Assembly: GCF_001541345.2 (NCBI RefSeq)
Contig: NZ_LMVL02000002.1
Location: forward strand, 248,001 to 312,000
Reading direction: 5' to 3'
DNA from: Gillisella vitis
GTDB taxonomy: Bacteria; Pseudomonadota; Alphaproteobacteria; Rhizobiales; Rhizobiaceae
DNA: 64,000 nt
Position 1 is the first letter of the stretch, and the number at the start of each line of letters is the position of its first letter. Positions 52,989 through 62,784 of the stretch are shown here, one piece after another. The notes beneath the pieces are model-generated. The model was not told where the DNA came from. It worked only from the letters and a program-made list of their open reading frames with translations, and searched no databases. The translations under genes and the position numbers were made by a program.

Positions 52989-54266
52989 TTACTTGAAGAC
53001 GGCGCTGGGGTTGTCGAGGCTGTCGGAGCCTTCCAGCTTGACTTCGCCGAGATCGAGGGCAGCCACGACGCGCTGGATCGACTTGGTCTGGTCGATCAGG
53101 CCGTCGATGCCAGCCTGAACGGTGGCATTGCCTTCTTTGTTGTTCTCGGCAATCATCTGGTCGTAATGCTCGACGGATTTGGCACGCTTCACGAGAGCGG
53201 TCATCGCCTTCATGGTGGTGTTCAGCTTGGACTTCATTTCCTTGTCCAGCGCCTTGTCCTTGGCAGCAACCAGGTCCGACAGGGACGGGCCGGTCATCTT
53301 GGTGCCGTCGACGCGGGTATATTTGCCAGTATAGGCCGAGCGGATGCCGAGTGCGTCGTAATAATGCGAGTTATGGGTGTTGTCAGAGAAGCAGTCATGC
53401 TCTTCTTCCGGATCGTGCAGCAGCAGCCCGAGCTTCATCCGCTCGCCAGCCAGTTCGCCGTAGGACAGCGAACCCATGCCGGTCAAAATAGCTTTGAGGC
53501 CGGAGGTCGGATCGGCCAGCAAGGTCTTGGTTGCTTCGCCTTCCGGCTTCCAGGCATCGACCATTTCCTGAAGATCGGAAACCAGCAGGGTCGAGGCCGA
53601 CTTCAGATATTGGGCGCGCCGGTCGCAATGACCGCCGGTGCAATTCTTCAGGTCGTAATCGGTAAACGGACGGTTGCCGGCACCTGGGCCAGTGCCGTTC
53701 AGGTCCTGGCCCCAGAGCAGGAATTCGATGGCATGATAACCGGTTGCCACATTGGCTTCGACGCCACCGGCTTCCTGGAGCTTGTTGGCCAGGAAATCCG
53801 GTGTCAGATTGGTGGCATCCACCTCTTCGCCATTGATCTTGATTTTGGTATTGGCAATCACATTGGCGGTGTACAGCGCATTGGTATCGCTTTCAGTGCC
53901 GTAGGATTTATCGACATAATCGATCAGGCCTTCGTCCAGCGGCCAGGCATTGACCTTGCCTTCCCAGTCATCGACGATCTTGTTGCCGAAGCGATAGACT
54001 TCCGACTGCTGGTAGGGCACACGCGCCTTGATCCAGGCGGAGCGGGCCTTGTTGAGCGTCGATTTGCTGGGCTTGGCAAGCAGCGCGTCAACGGCGGCAT
54101 CCAGCGTCTTGGCTGTGGTGAGCGAATCCTGGTATTTCGCCTCCGCCAGCTCTGCATAATGCTTCAGCACCGCATCTGCTTCCGGCGCTTTCGCTGCCGG
54201 GGCTGCAAAGCTGGTCGAAGCGATGAAAAGCGCCAGTCCGGCGCCGATCATGAATGGTCGAGACAT
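52989..54266 (-). CDS. Imelysin-family protein (first copy)
   Basis: Protein of 425 residues with a clear signal peptide (MSRPFMIGAGLALFIA, cleaved after S-F-A-A). The imelysin domain carries the G-Y-H-A-I-E metal-binding motif and a L-L-W-G-Q-D-L segment. I chose ATG 54266 because gaggag lies just upstream. It is the first gene of the imelysin - di-haem - imelysin - DUF1513 operon. A TTGACA lies on the minus strand about 70 bp upstream, but no clear iron-box was recognised. Confidence 0.88.
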   Translation of the reverse strand: MSRPFMIGAGLALFIASTSFAAPAAKAPEADAVLKHYAELAEAKYQDSLTTAKTLDAAVDALLAKPSKSTLNKARSAWIKARVPYQQSEVYRFGNKIVDDWEGKVNAWPLDEGLIDYVDKSYGTESDTNALYTANVIANTKIKINGEEVDATNLTPDFLANKLQEAGGVEANVATGYHAIEFLLWGQDLNGTGPGAGNRPFTDYDLKNCTGGHCDRRAQYLKSASTLLVSDLQEMVDAWKPEGEATKTLLADPTSGLKAILTGMGSLSYGELAGERMKLGLLLHDPEEEHDCFSDNTHNSHYYDALGIRSAYTGKYTRVDGTKMTGPSLSDLVAAKDKALDKEMKSKLNTTMKAMTALVKRAKSVEHYDQMIAENNKEGNATVQAGIDGLIDQTKSIQRVVAALDLGEVKLEGSDSLDNPSAVFK

Positions 54267-54383
54267 GCCCTCTCCTCTGGCGCCTTTAGCGCCGCTTGTG
54301 GTCTGTGGGCATGTCATGGAACAAAATTAAACTAGTGTCAAACAATCAGGAATAGCCCTCAATATTTAGGGTGCATCCTGATT

Positions 54384-55670
54384 TCAAGCCTTCACCATCC
54401 GGCAGAAGTAAAACCCGTCCGTGTCGGTTGCGGCAGGGCTCAAGGTCAGGCTTTTGCCATTGGCGGAGATGGGCTTTGCGACCGAAGCGCCAAACAGCGC
54501 CGTCCAGCGCTCCAGCATCGGCATTGGTGAAAATTGCGGATGGGCGGCGGTAAAGGCTTCGATCTGCCGGTCGTTTTCCTCCGGCAGTACCGAGCAGGTG
54601 ACGTAGATCAACTCACCGCCGGACCGGACATAGGTGGCCGCTTCGGCAAGGGCTTGGCTCTGCTGTTCGATCCGCTCCTGCAAATTGCGGTCGGTCAGCC
54701 GCCATTTGGTGTCGGGCCGGCGGCGCCAAGTGCCGGTGCCGGTGCAGGGAGCATCGACCAGCACCTTGTCGAACCGCCCGATTAAAGATTGCAGGGCGGC
54801 AACCCGGTCATGGACCTGGATATTATGGGTGCCTGCCCGTTTCAGCCGCTCGATGATCGGCGCCAGCCGTTTGCGGTCGCTATCATAGGCATGCACCTGG
54901 CCCTTGTTGCCCATGGCGGCTGCCATGGCCAGCGTCTTGCCACCGCCGCCTGCACAGAAATCCAGCACCTGATGACCCTCTGACGGTTCGACCAGCGCCG
55001 AGACGATCTGCGAACCTTCGTCCTGAACCTCGAACCAGCCCTTCTGGAAGCCAAGCTCGGCGGTAACATTCGGCAGGCGCGACGGGCCTTCGCCCGGCTC
55101 GATGCGGATGCCGATGGGGGAAATGGTGGCAGGTCTTGCCTGCGTATGGGATAGCGCCTTGAGGACCTTGTCGCGATTGGCCTTCAGCGTGTTGGCGCGC
55201 AGGTCAAGGCTGGGGCGCACGGCGAGCGCCTGTGCCTCGCGCAGCCAGTTTTCACCGAACACGGCTTCGAAGCTAGGCACCACCCATTCTGGAATATCGC
55301 CCTGGACGAATTGCGGTGCGTCCTCCAGCGTGCGGCTGGAAAAGGCCGCCGTCTGTGCCTGCGTCAAGGGAACCGGGGCAAAACTGTCGCCATCAAGGTC
55401 CGCAGCAAGGCTTTCGGGGGCCATTCCCCATTGCCGCAACAATACGGCATAGCCGAGGGCGGCGGGGCTGTCGTCATCCATGATATAAGCGTGGGAAAGC
55501 TTCATGCGCAGCGCGTCGTAGACGATATTGCCGATGGCGGCGCGGTCACCGGATCCGGCGAAGCGATGTGCCAGGCCCCAATCCTTCAGGGCGTCGGCCA
55601 CTGGCCTGCGGCGTGTCTCGATATCGCTCAGAACTTCTATTGCCCCGGCTAGCCGTCCGCCCAAACGCAT
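54384..55670 (-). CDS. RsmB-like rRNA cytosine-C5 methyltransferase
   Basis: Protein of 428 residues of the NOL1/NOP2/Sun family. An N-terminal NusB-like helical part is followed by the SAM domain C-A-G-G-G-G-K-T-L-A-M (about residue 243). The motif IV V-D-A-P-C-T-G-T-G-T-W is near residue 310 and the catalytic V-T-C-S-V is near residue 360. It likely methylates 16S rRNA. Whether it is strictly RsmB is not settled by sequence. Confidence 0.88.
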   Translation of the reverse strand: MRLGGRLAGAIEVLSDIETRRRPVADALKDWGLAHRFAGSGDRAAIGNIVYDALRMKLSHAYIMDDDSPAALGYAVLLRQWGMAPESLAADLDGDSFAPVPLTQAQTAAFSSRTLEDAPQFVQGDIPEWVVPSFEAVFGENWLREAQALAVRPSLDLRANTLKANRDKVLKALSHTQARPATISPIGIRIEPGEGPSRLPNVTAELGFQKGWFEVQDEGSQIVSALVEPSEGHQVLDFCAGGGGKTLAMAAAMGNKGQVHAYDSDRKRLAPIIERLKRAGTHNIQVHDRVAALQSLIGRFDKVLVDAPCTGTGTWRRRPDTKWRLTDRNLQERIEQQSQALAEAATYVRSGGELIYVTCSVLPEENDRQIEAFTAAHPQFSPMPMLERWTALFGASVAKPISANGKSLTLSPAATDTDGFYFCRMVKA

Positions 55671-55838
55671 GGTCTTCTCCTTGGTGATCCATCAGACCTT
55701 GCGTGGTAGCGATGAAATGCCGTTGGAGCAAGCTGCGTTACTGAAGACTACCAAAAAGCGGGGGTAGAATTTCGATAGAAGCAATACGCATCAGGATAAC
55801 AGAACGCCTTTGCGTGGCTTAATTCATCTTACGTGCTT

Positions 55839-55981
55839 AGGGTTTGTTGAGATTTAGGTCTGGGTGTGGCGAAAACGGTGATTTTCGAGAACCGGAGCGC
55901 AGTGTACTTGAGTACATGAGCACCGGAAGCGCAGAAAATTGCCGTTTGCAGCTCAACCAGGCCTGAATATCGACAAACCCT
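55839..55981. repeat. Long imperfect palindrome (143 bp)
   Basis: The element starts AGGGTTTGTTGAGATTTAGG, and its right end matches the reverse complement at 17 of 20 bases. The inner parts also pair, and the centre is near gtacttgagtac. It ends at the stop codon of the RlpA-like gene. The shape is that of a dispersed intergenic palindromic element of rhizobia, which may also act as a terminator. It accounts for half of the 309-bp gap; the remainder (55671-55838) shows nothing. Confidence 0.65.
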
Positions 55982-56414
55982 AGCCGATCAACTCGTAGCA
56001 GACCTTGGCGGTGCCGCTGCCGACCATGCCGATATCGGCGGCTGCGGCCTTCGAGAGATCCAGCACCCGGCCCTTGATGAATGGACCACGATCATTGATC
56101 CGCACCACGACCGTCTTGCCATTGTTGCGGTTGGTAACCTTGACCTTGGAGCCGAAGGGCAGAGACTTGTGAGCGGCGGTCAATGTGGTGGGGTTCATGC
56201 GTTCGCCGGAAGCAGTGCGCGAGTATAGGGCATACCAGGAAGCGCCACCGCAGCCATTTGCTGCAAAGGCCTGGATAGGGCTGAAAGCAACAAAAGAGGT
56301 AATAGCTGCTGCGATGAGGACTGACCGACTTAAAGGCGCCAAGTTTTCGTTTCCCGTTGCTATTTCTGAGATGAAATTTGCGTAGGGAGGCTTAAAGGTA
56401 GGCAAAAATGGCAA
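55980..56414 (-). CDS. RlpA-like double-psi beta-barrel protein
   Basis: Protein of 144 residues with a hydrophobic signal segment (about 31-50) and the RlpA/DPBB domain. It contains G-x-A-S-W-Y-A, [22 protein letters not shown] and G-R-V-L-D-L-S. Family members cleave denuded peptidoglycan or bind it. It lacks a SPOR domain and is shorter than E. coli RlpA. Confidence 0.88.
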   Translation of the reverse strand: MPFLPTFKPPYANFISEIATGNENLAPLSRSVLIAAAITSFVAFSPIQAFAANGCGGASWYALYSRTASGERMNPTTLTAAHKSLPFGSKVKVTNRNNGKTVVVRINDRGPFIKGRVLDLSKAAAADIGMVGSGTAKVCYELIG

Positions 56415-56688
56415 AAAAGTGCCTTAGGTGATCACGGAATATTACGTTAAGATATATTTGTGATCATGGGGTCAAATTAACGTTTTGGAAGGAATTTAGA
56501 AAAACTGTTTAAAAACAGCCTAAAAACGCAAAAATATTGCGCGCTATGGAAATCTCAATCGATCACGAAATATTTTTCCGTTGTACCGAAAAAATACGCT
56601 CTAAATGCTGGGGCGGTTGGTGGAATATGGCGAAATTGGCGCAATTTTTGAGCGAAATAGCGGGTCATTCAGAAATGAATGTGCTGAT

Positions 56689-57561
56689 CTATCCTCGCCA
56701 GCTGCCGGAAGACCAGAGTTGGCTGAGAGAAACCCGGTAATCGGGATGGGCAAAGGCAAAGCCCAGCGCCCTGATTTTGGCGTTCATCACCCGCTTGTTC
56801 TCACCGTAAAAGGACCGCGCCATGGGCGACAGTTCTGCTGTTTCGAAGGCCTGTTCCGGCGGCGGCTCGACCCCCATCAGCCGGGCAGCCTCTGCCACCA
56901 CATCCTGTGGCGGGGCGGGTTCGTGGTCGGTGATATTGAAGATCCCCTGCTCGTTTCGCCCGGCCAGAAACCAGGTCGCGGCTGCAATATCTTCGACCCG
57001 GATCCGGTTGAACACCTGATCCTTTTTTACCAGACGCCGGGCAGTGCCTTCGGCCATATTGACAAGACCATTGCGACCCGGCCCGTAAATGCCTGACAGC
57101 CGCAGCGTCGAGAGCGGCACGCTTGCTGTAAGCGCGGCGCTCTCCCAGGCCTGTTCGGCTTCCACTCTCTCCACGGAGCGTACCGAGACTGGTTTGCAGG
57201 CCGTGTCTTCATCCACCCAGGCGCCCTGATGGTCGCCATAGACGCCGACGGTCGACAGATAGGCCAGCCATTGCAATTGCGGCATCCATGTCTTCAGCTG
57301 GCCTTCCGTCAGCCGCAGCAGCGGGTCGCCGTCGCTGCCCGGAGCAATCGACTGGACGACATGGGTGGCGCAGGCCATGGCCTGGATGATCTCGCCTGAA
57401 AGATGCTGGCCATCAAAAACCAGTGGTTCGATGCCGAGATCGCTCAAAGCCGTGGCCTTGGCCGGTGAGCGCGTCGTGCCACTGACGGGAATGCCCTGCT
57501 GGATAAAATGCTGGCCAATCGCCTTGCCGGAATATCCGGCACCAAAAATCATCAGTCTCAT
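56689..57561 (-). CDS. YeeZ-like NAD(P)-binding SDR protein
   Basis: Protein of 290 residues with an extended-SDR Rossmann start [12 protein letters not shown] (about residue 4) and [10 protein letters not shown] near residue 105. A[12 protein letters not shown] follows later. ATG 57561 overlaps the queG stop. Substrate unknown. Confidence 0.85.
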   Translation of the reverse strand: MRLMIFGAGYSGKAIGQHFIQQGIPVSGTTRSPAKATALSDLGIEPLVFDGQHLSGEIIQAMACATHVVQSIAPGSDGDPLLRLTEGQLKTWMPQLQWLAYLSTVGVYGDHQGAWVDEDTACKPVSVRSVERVEAEQAWESAALTASVPLSTLRLSGIYGPGRNGLVNMAEGTARRLVKKDQVFNRIRVEDIAAATWFLAGRNEQGIFNITDHEPAPPQDVVAEAARLMGVEPPPEQAFETAELSPMARSFYGENKRVMNAKIRALGFAFAHPDYRVSLSQLWSSGSWRG

Positions 57562-58730
57562 GGGGTCACTCCGGCTGCTATCCATTCCGCCCTGACATCG
57601 CTATCGGGCTCATTCTCTCTATAATGTGCGAGAGCGCCAAAGGCCTGTGGCTCCATCAGGCGCGACAGCGCCCAGACCGCCATGCCACGCACATCCGGTG
57701 AGGCATCGGCGAGCAGGTTCACGCAGGGCGTGATCAGCGTTGACAGTCCCGAATTGCCTGCCGCGATCAGCACATTGCGCACAAACCTGTCACGTCCGAT
57801 CCGCTTGACCGGCGAGCCACTGAAATGGCTGCGGAAGCCAGGATCGTCAAGGGTCAGGAAGAAGGCGATGTCCGGTGCCGTCAGGTCTTCGCGGGCCTGA
57901 AGCTTGATCTCCCGCGTCTGCGCCGCAAATTTATTCCAGGGACAGGCAGCCAGGCAATCGTCACAGCCATAGATCCGGTTGCCGAATGCTGGGCGCAGAT
58001 TACGGTCGATCACGCCCTTATGCTCGATGGTCAGATAAGAGATGCAGCGGCGGGCATCGATCTGGTAGGGGGCCGGAAAGGCCGCTGTCGGGCAGGCGTC
58101 GAGACAGGCGCGGCAGGAGCCGCAATGGTCGCGCTCCGCTGCGTCCAGTTCCAGTTCGGCTGTGGTGAACAGGCTGCCGAGAAACAGCCAGGAACCGTAA
58201 TCGCGGCTGACCAGATTGGTATGCTTGCCCTGCCAGCCAAGCCCGGCGGCGGCCGCCAGCGGCTTTTCCATGACAGGGGCGGTATCGACGAAGACTTTTA
58301 CATCCTCACCGGCCCGGGCGGCAAAGCGCGTGGCGATGTCCTTCAGCTTGCCCTTGATGATGTCGTGATAATCACGATTGCGGGCATAGACGGAAATCGC
58401 CGCCTTGTCCGGTTGCGCCTGTAGAGCGCGCGGATCGGTCTCAGGGCCGTAATTCAGGCCGAACATCACGATGGAGCGGACCTGCGGCCACAGCACTTTC
58501 GGATCGCCGCGCCGCTCGCGCGTCTCCTCCATCCAGGCCATGGTGCCGTGATAGCCAGCGTCGACGAACTCCAGCAACCGGGCAGGGGCCTGAGGAACGC
58601 TCTCCGGCCCGGTGATCCGACAGAGATCGAAGCCCTTGTCCGCCGCTTCCTGGCGGATGAAGGCGGAAAGCTTTACGGCCCGCGCCATGGCCTTTTCCGC
58701 CGTCCGCTCGGGGCTGCCTTCCTTGATCAT
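57558..58730 (-). CDS. queG: Epoxyqueuosine reductase
   Basis: Protein of 390 residues that performs the last step of queuosine synthesis. Two 4Fe-4S cluster motifs are present: [12 protein letters not shown] and C-D-D-C-L-A-A-C-P. The N-terminal cobalamin-binding domain includes S-I-V-M-F-G-L-N-Y and a D-T-A-P-V-M-E-K loop. A C-terminal HEAT-like repeat follows. ATG 58730 gives the family start; the frame is open further upstream only by overlap with the next gene. Confidence 0.95.
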   Translation of the reverse strand: MIKEGSPERTAEKAMARAVKLSAFIRQEAADKGFDLCRITGPESVPQAPARLLEFVDAGYHGTMAWMEETRERRGDPKVLWPQVRSIVMFGLNYGPETDPRALQAQPDKAAISVYARNRDYHDIIKGKLKDIATRFAARAGEDVKVFVDTAPVMEKPLAAAAGLGWQGKHTNLVSRDYGSWLFLGSLFTTAELELDAAERDHCGSCRACLDACPTAAFPAPYQIDARRCISYLTIEHKGVIDRNLRPAFGNRIYGCDDCLAACPWNKFAAQTREIKLQAREDLTAPDIAFFLTLDDPGFRSHFSGSPVKRIGRDRFVRNVLIAAGNSGLSTLITPCVNLLADASPDVRGMAVWALSRLMEPQAFGALAHYRENEPDSDVRAEWIAAGVTP

Positions 58731-58741
58731 GGTTTTTTCCG

Positions 58742-59434
58742 TCAGAAATCCAGATCCGCATAGTGGGAAACCGGGGTGAGGCCGCGCACCCGCTCGGCCA
58801 GCAGCGGTCGGAACGAAGGGCGTGATTTCAGCCGCTGATACCAATCCTTGGCAATCGGTGATTCCGCCCAATCGATCTCGCCGAGGTAATCGAGCACCGA
58901 TATCGCCGCACCAGCAGCCAGATCGCCATAGCTGAGCCGGTCGCCCGCCAGCCAGGTCCGCGAGCCAGCCAGCCAACTCAGATATTTCATGTGCTGGCGA
59001 ATATTGCCACGGGCGGTGCGCAGCACCTTGGAGTCGGGTGCGCCGCCGCCAAGACCGTTGGGGATCTGCAATTTGAATACCCGCTCGCGGGCCAGTGGCC
59101 GGGTGACGTCCTGTTCCATCTTTTGCAGGAACCAGTCCACCAGCCGGCGGATTTCGGCGCGCTGGAAGGGGTCTTCGGCCAAAAGCCGCCGATCCCGCTT
59201 CAACACGCCGTGGGTTTCGTCCAGGAATTCCGATATGACCGTACAGCCACACAGCGTGCGCATATTGTCATCGACATAGACGGGCAGGGTGCCAGCGGGA
59301 TTGAGGGTGAGAAATTCCCGACGCTTTTCCCAGGTCTGTTCTTCGACCAGATCTGCCTGAAAACCGTATTCCGACAGGATCAATCGGACAAAGCGGGACG
59401 TGGTTGACATCGGATGGTGATACAAAGTGGGCAT
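58742..59434 (-). CDS. Glutathione S-transferase family protein
   Basis: Protein of 230 residues with an N-terminal thioredoxin fold (L-Y-H-H-P-M-S, then N-P-A-G-T-L-P-V, the cis-Pro) and a C-terminal helical domain ([15 protein letters not shown]). I chose ATG 59434, the normal GST start. It lies 11 bp upstream of queG on the same strand. Confidence 0.88.
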   Translation of the reverse strand: MPTLYHHPMSTTSRFVRLILSEYGFQADLVEEQTWEKRREFLTLNPAGTLPVYVDDNMRTLCGCTVISEFLDETHGVLKRDRRLLAEDPFQRAEIRRLVDWFLQKMEQDVTRPLARERVFKLQIPNGLGGGAPDSKVLRTARGNIRQHMKYLSWLAGSRTWLAGDRLSYGDLAAGAAISVLDYLGEIDWAESPIAKDWYQRLKSRPSFRPLLAERVRGLTPVSHYADLDF

Positions 59435-59607
59435 TGATGGGGCACTGTTCCGGTTGGGGGCGATGATCGGGGCTGTCTGGTTTCTCTTGGCTGGCCATTC
59501 CATCTGGCCATAACATCTGGCCAGGGGGCCAACCTTGCGTCTATAGGAATTTCATTCCGTCATACAAGCGAATCGCTTTCCTTGTCACGCCTATCAAAGG
59601 ACAATCC

Positions 59608-60414
59608 ATGGAAGATCAATCGATCGTCAGCGCCCTTCTTCTCGGTCTTATCGAGGGCCTAACGGAATTCATCCCGGTGTCTTCGACGGCGCATGTGCTG
59701 TTGGCCGGTCATTTTCTCGGCTTCAAATCGCCCGGAAACACCTTTGCAGTGCTGATTCAGCTCGGTGCCATTCTTGCTATTTTGGCTGTCTATATCCAGA
59801 AATTGCTGGGGATTGCGCTGTCTTTACCCAGCAATCCCAAAAGTCGCCATTTCGTCCTGGCCGTGCTGGTGGCTTTCCTGCCTGCCGCCATTATCGGCGC
59901 GCTGGCCCACGACTTCATCAAGGCAGTGCTGTTCGAAACCCCGATGCTGATCTGCGTGATGCTGATCCTGGGCGGGGTAATTCTTCTGTGGGTTGACCGG
60001 ATGACGTTCAAGCCCCGCTACACCGACGTGATGGATTATCCGCTGTCACTGGCGCTGAAGATCGGCCTGTTCCAGTGCCTGGCGATGATTCCCGGCACAT
60101 CACGTTCGGGCGCAACCATTGTCGGCTCGCTGCTGATGGGGACAGACAAGCGTTCGGCCGCCGAGTTTTCGTTTTTCCTGGCGATGCCGACCATGTTGGG
60201 GGCCTTCGTGCTGGATCTCTACAAGAACCGCAATGCGCTCAGCATGGATGACGGCCTGCTGATCGGCGTCGGCTTCCTTGCGGCATTCATTTCGGCCTTG
60301 GTCGTGGTGCGTGGACTGCTCGATTTCGTTTCCCGCCGCGGCTATGCGCCTTTTGCCTGGTGGCGGATTGCCGTCGGCGTTGCGGGCCTGACAGGCCTTC
60401 TGGTCTGGGGATAA
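59608..60414 (+). CDS. uppP: Undecaprenyl-diphosphatase
   Basis: Protein of 268 residues with about eight membrane helices. The conserved motifs are [18 protein letters not shown] (residues 12-29) and [10 protein letters not shown] near residue 164. It recycles the lipid carrier for peptidoglycan synthesis and gives bacitracin tolerance. Divergent from the GST gene. Confidence 0.96.
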   Translation: MEDQSIVSALLLGLIEGLTEFIPVSSTAHVLLAGHFLGFKSPGNTFAVLIQLGAILAILAVYIQKLLGIALSLPSNPKSRHFVLAVLVAFLPAAIIGALAHDFIKAVLFETPMLICVMLILGGVILLWVDRMTFKPRYTDVMDYPLSLALKIGLFQCLAMIPGTSRSGATIVGSLLMGTDKRSAAEFSFFLAMPTMLGAFVLDLYKNRNALSMDDGLLIGVGFLAAFISALVVVRGLLDFVSRRGYAPFAWWRIAVGVAGLTGLLVWG

Positions 60415-60456
60415 GGCAGCCGAAGGGCCTTGGCTGAGGACCTGAAAATCCTGTTT

Positions 60457-60482
60457 CACGCCGCCAAAGAATTGGCGGCGTG
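60457..60482 (+). terminator. Hairpin downstream of uppP
   Basis: CACGCCGCCAA and TTGGCGGCGTG, a perfect 11-bp stem with a 4-nt loop, 43 nt after the stop. No U-tract follows, so it is a likely but atypical terminator. The rest of the 265-bp gap to 60679 shows only a GGAACCG/CGGTTCC hairpin at 60617-60638. Confidence 0.6.
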
Positions 60483-60679
60483 AAGCACATGAATTCCTAA
60501 AGCGCCGCGCGTTTTATGAACGCACGGCGCTGTAGAGTTTTTCAGAGAAAAATGGAAACGCGCTTCCGGAAACGTAAACGAGAGAAACTATCTCTTGGTT
60601 TTACGCATACCTGATGGGAACCGCTTTTTTACGGTTCCTGGAAAGGTTCTGTGACGGGGAACAGGATGACCCGCAGGTC

Positions 60680-60832
60680 TCAGCGGGAAATCGAGCCCGT
60701 GCTGCAAGGGTCAACACCGTAGGCGGGTGCGCAATTGCCCTTACGAGCTGCGACCGTCGAGGGAGCGACGAAAGAACCTGCGATGACAACCAATGCCGCA
60801 CACGCAAAAAACAGTGCGATAGATTTGCCCAT
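60680..60832 (-). CDS. Small secreted protein, 50 residues, two cysteines
   Basis: A short gene starting at ATG 60832 after a gagg sequence. It has a clear signal peptide (M-G-K-S-I-A-L-F-F-A-C-A-A-L-V-V-I-A-G) and a mature end rich in Gly with two cysteines (G-N-C-A-P, D-P-C-S-T). A GGAACCG/CGGTTCC hairpin lies downstream. No family is recognised. Coding nature is supported by the start, signal peptide and complete frame. Confidence 0.6.
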   Translation of the reverse strand: MGKSIALFFACAALVVIAGSFVAPSTVAARKGNCAPAYGVDPCSTGSISR

Positions 60833-61141
60833 GAAATCAGAACCTCAGAAGAATGTGAAATGGCGGGTGCGAAGAACGCTGGCCCCATGCGTTGATCCGT
60901 CTTTACGCATGGCCCACCTCAACATCAATAGCGGAATGTGCTGAATTGGCAGTTAATGAAACTAATTAATTTCTGCGTCTTTTGTGCAACGCCGACACAA
61001 AGCCAAAGCCGTTCTGGAGACAGAGTTTGTCGTCCCTTGAAAGCTGGATTCAGCTTCCCCCTGACCAACCCCAACCCGCCGTTCATGCGCCGGATGGAGC
61101 GCATGAACAATTCCTAAGGGTGATTCTCAATCCGATGCCGA
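60833..61141. other. Gene-free region upstream of the small secreted protein
   Basis: This 309-bp stretch must hold the promoter of the minus-strand small gene and the 3' flank of the NDUFA9-like gene. Reading frames here are short and without family features, and no other signal was recognised. Confidence 0.4.
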
Positions 61142-62119
61142 TCAGGCTGCCTTGCCGGAGCGGCTATATTGTCCATGCGGGCGGAAATGGATGAGATAGG
61201 AGGGCAGAACGGCGGCAACAGCTGTCGGCGTAATGCCAAGGGCTGCGAGCGTCCGGCCTTCCTTCTTGGCGACTTCGGAGACCACGTTATCACTTTTCAG
61301 CAGCGTCAGCTGATCGTTGGTCAGCGGCGGTGTGATCAGCGGAATAGCCGAGGCGACGGAGGCAAGCAGCGAAGCGATACCGAAGGGCAGCGACACCAGC
61401 GGATTAGTGCGGTCGATAACCCGCAGCATTTCCTCAAGACATTGCCGGAAGGTCAGAACTTCCGGTCCGCCGAGTTCATAGACACCGGCAGATGCCTTGC
61501 CATCGACCGCTTTGGCCACGGCTTCGGCCACGTCTTCAACGAAGACCGGCTGGAATTTCGTCTTGCCGCCGCCGATCAAGGGCAGGACGGGCGAAAGACG
61601 GGCCATTGCAGCAAACTTGTTGAAGAAGCTGTCCTCAGGGCCGAAAACGATGGATGGCCGAAGGATGACCGCGCCCGGCGCGACTTGGCGGATGGCATCT
61701 TCGCCCCGGCCCTTGCTGGCTGCGTAGCTGGAGGCGGATTTCGCATCGGCGCCGATGGCCGAGACATGCACCAGCCTGGCACCGGCAGCGGTTGCTGCTT
61801 CGGCCACGGCACGGGCACCGAAATCCTGCACGGCGTCGAACTTGTTGCGGCCTGATTCCAGCAGGATGCCGACGCAATTGACGACAACCGAGGCGCCTTC
61901 AACGGCTTTTGCGACGCTGTCGCGGTAGCGCAGATTGGCCTGACAGAGCGAAATCTGTCCGACATTGCCGAACGGCAGCACGAAACCTGCGAGATCGGGG
62001 CGGCGCACGGCGACGCGCACCCGGTAACCGCGTTGGGCCAGCACCCGCACCACATGCCTGCCCACGAATCCGGAGCCTCCGAAAACGGTAACGAGCGGCG
62101 GAAGATTTGCGAACGTCAT
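61142..62119 (-). CDS. Complex I NDUFA9-like NAD(P)-binding protein
   Basis: Protein of 325 residues, an atypical SDR: V-T-V-F-G-G-S-G-F-V-G-R-H-V (about residue 10), then N-C-V-G-I-L, a R-L-V-H-V-S-A-I-G-A-D segment, I-L-R-P-S-I-V-F-G-P-E-D and P-V-F-V-E-D-V-A. This matches the bacterial homologues of the NDUFA9 accessory subunit. A role near respiratory complex I is by homology only. Confidence 0.88.
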   Translation of the reverse strand: MTFANLPPLVTVFGGSGFVGRHVVRVLAQRGYRVRVAVRRPDLAGFVLPFGNVGQISLCQANLRYRDSVAKAVEGASVVVNCVGILLESGRNKFDAVQDFGARAVAEAATAAGARLVHVSAIGADAKSASSYAASKGRGEDAIRQVAPGAVILRPSIVFGPEDSFFNKFAAMARLSPVLPLIGGGKTKFQPVFVEDVAEAVAKAVDGKASAGVYELGGPEVLTFRQCLEEMLRVIDRTNPLVSLPFGIASLLASVASAIPLITPPLTNDQLTLLKSDNVVSEVAKKEGRTLAALGITPTAVAAVLPSYLIHFRPHGQYSRSGKAA

Positions 62120-62253
62120 AGAGAGCTCCTGCGGATCGGAATATCAGACCAATTCATCTGCTGTCTCATATCGCTAATGCGCTGCGAGGTGAAGCAGAAT
62201 CATGCTGTTCGATGTCTGGGACCAGAGTTAATAGAACCGCTTTGAAACCGGAA

Positions 62254-62544
62254 TCAAAGGTTGCCTTCGACCAGAACAATCTCGCCATCGGCGACTTCCT
62301 GGCGGATCTTGACGGCGGCCTGATATTCCGGTGAGTGATAGCAATCGTAAGCGGCCTGGAAGGAGGGAAACTCGATGACCACGTTGCGGGCCCGACTTTG
62401 GCCTTCCACGGCATCCGTCTTGCCGCCACGGGCCAGAAAGACAGCGCCGAAACGCTCAAAAGCTGGCTTTGCCGTCGAGACGTAATCCTTGTAGCGTTCC
62501 GCATCCCGTACATCGACGCGCGCGATCCAATATCCTTTTGCCAT
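62254..62544 (-). CDS. DUF1330 protein
   Basis: Protein of 96 residues, a ferredoxin-like dimeric alpha-beta barrel: M-A-K-G-Y-W-I-A-R-V-D-V, then F-L-A-R-G-G, VVIEFPSFQAAYDCYHSPEY. I chose ATG 62544, though the frame is open far upstream, because it gives the family length and N-terminus. Function unknown. Confidence 0.9.
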   Translation of the reverse strand: MAKGYWIARVDVRDAERYKDYVSTAKPAFERFGAVFLARGGKTDAVEGQSRARNVVIEFPSFQAAYDCYHSPEYQAAVKIRQEVADGEIVLVEGNL

Positions 62545-62784
62545 CAAATCACCTCTTTCGGTTTCTCTTTGGTGATCGGTGAATTTTGCCGCAAGGTCAA
62601 GGCCAGGATGGGCGGCCAGTTTGGGCTGGCAGGATGGAAAGGGTGCTTGTGCGATGTTTTGAGGCCTTGGCTTTGGCCGCAAGAGTGAGGCATTGTCAAA
62701 TCCAGCGCGACGGCCAGCCCGTCTGGGTCGCCAATCGGAGACGGGGTCAAGGTGGGCAATATCCGCAACCTGATAAGCTATGAG

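Noticed and set aside
52500-54335. 611-codon plus-strand frame opposite the imelysin and di-haem genes
   Set aside because: It mirrors two genes with clear signal peptides and haem or metal motifs. Its own translation shows no recognisable domain.
56537-56740. 67-codon plus-strand frame upstream of the SDR gene
   Set aside because: It is AT-rich, lacks a ribosome-binding site and family features, and runs into the 3' end of the minus-strand SDR gene.
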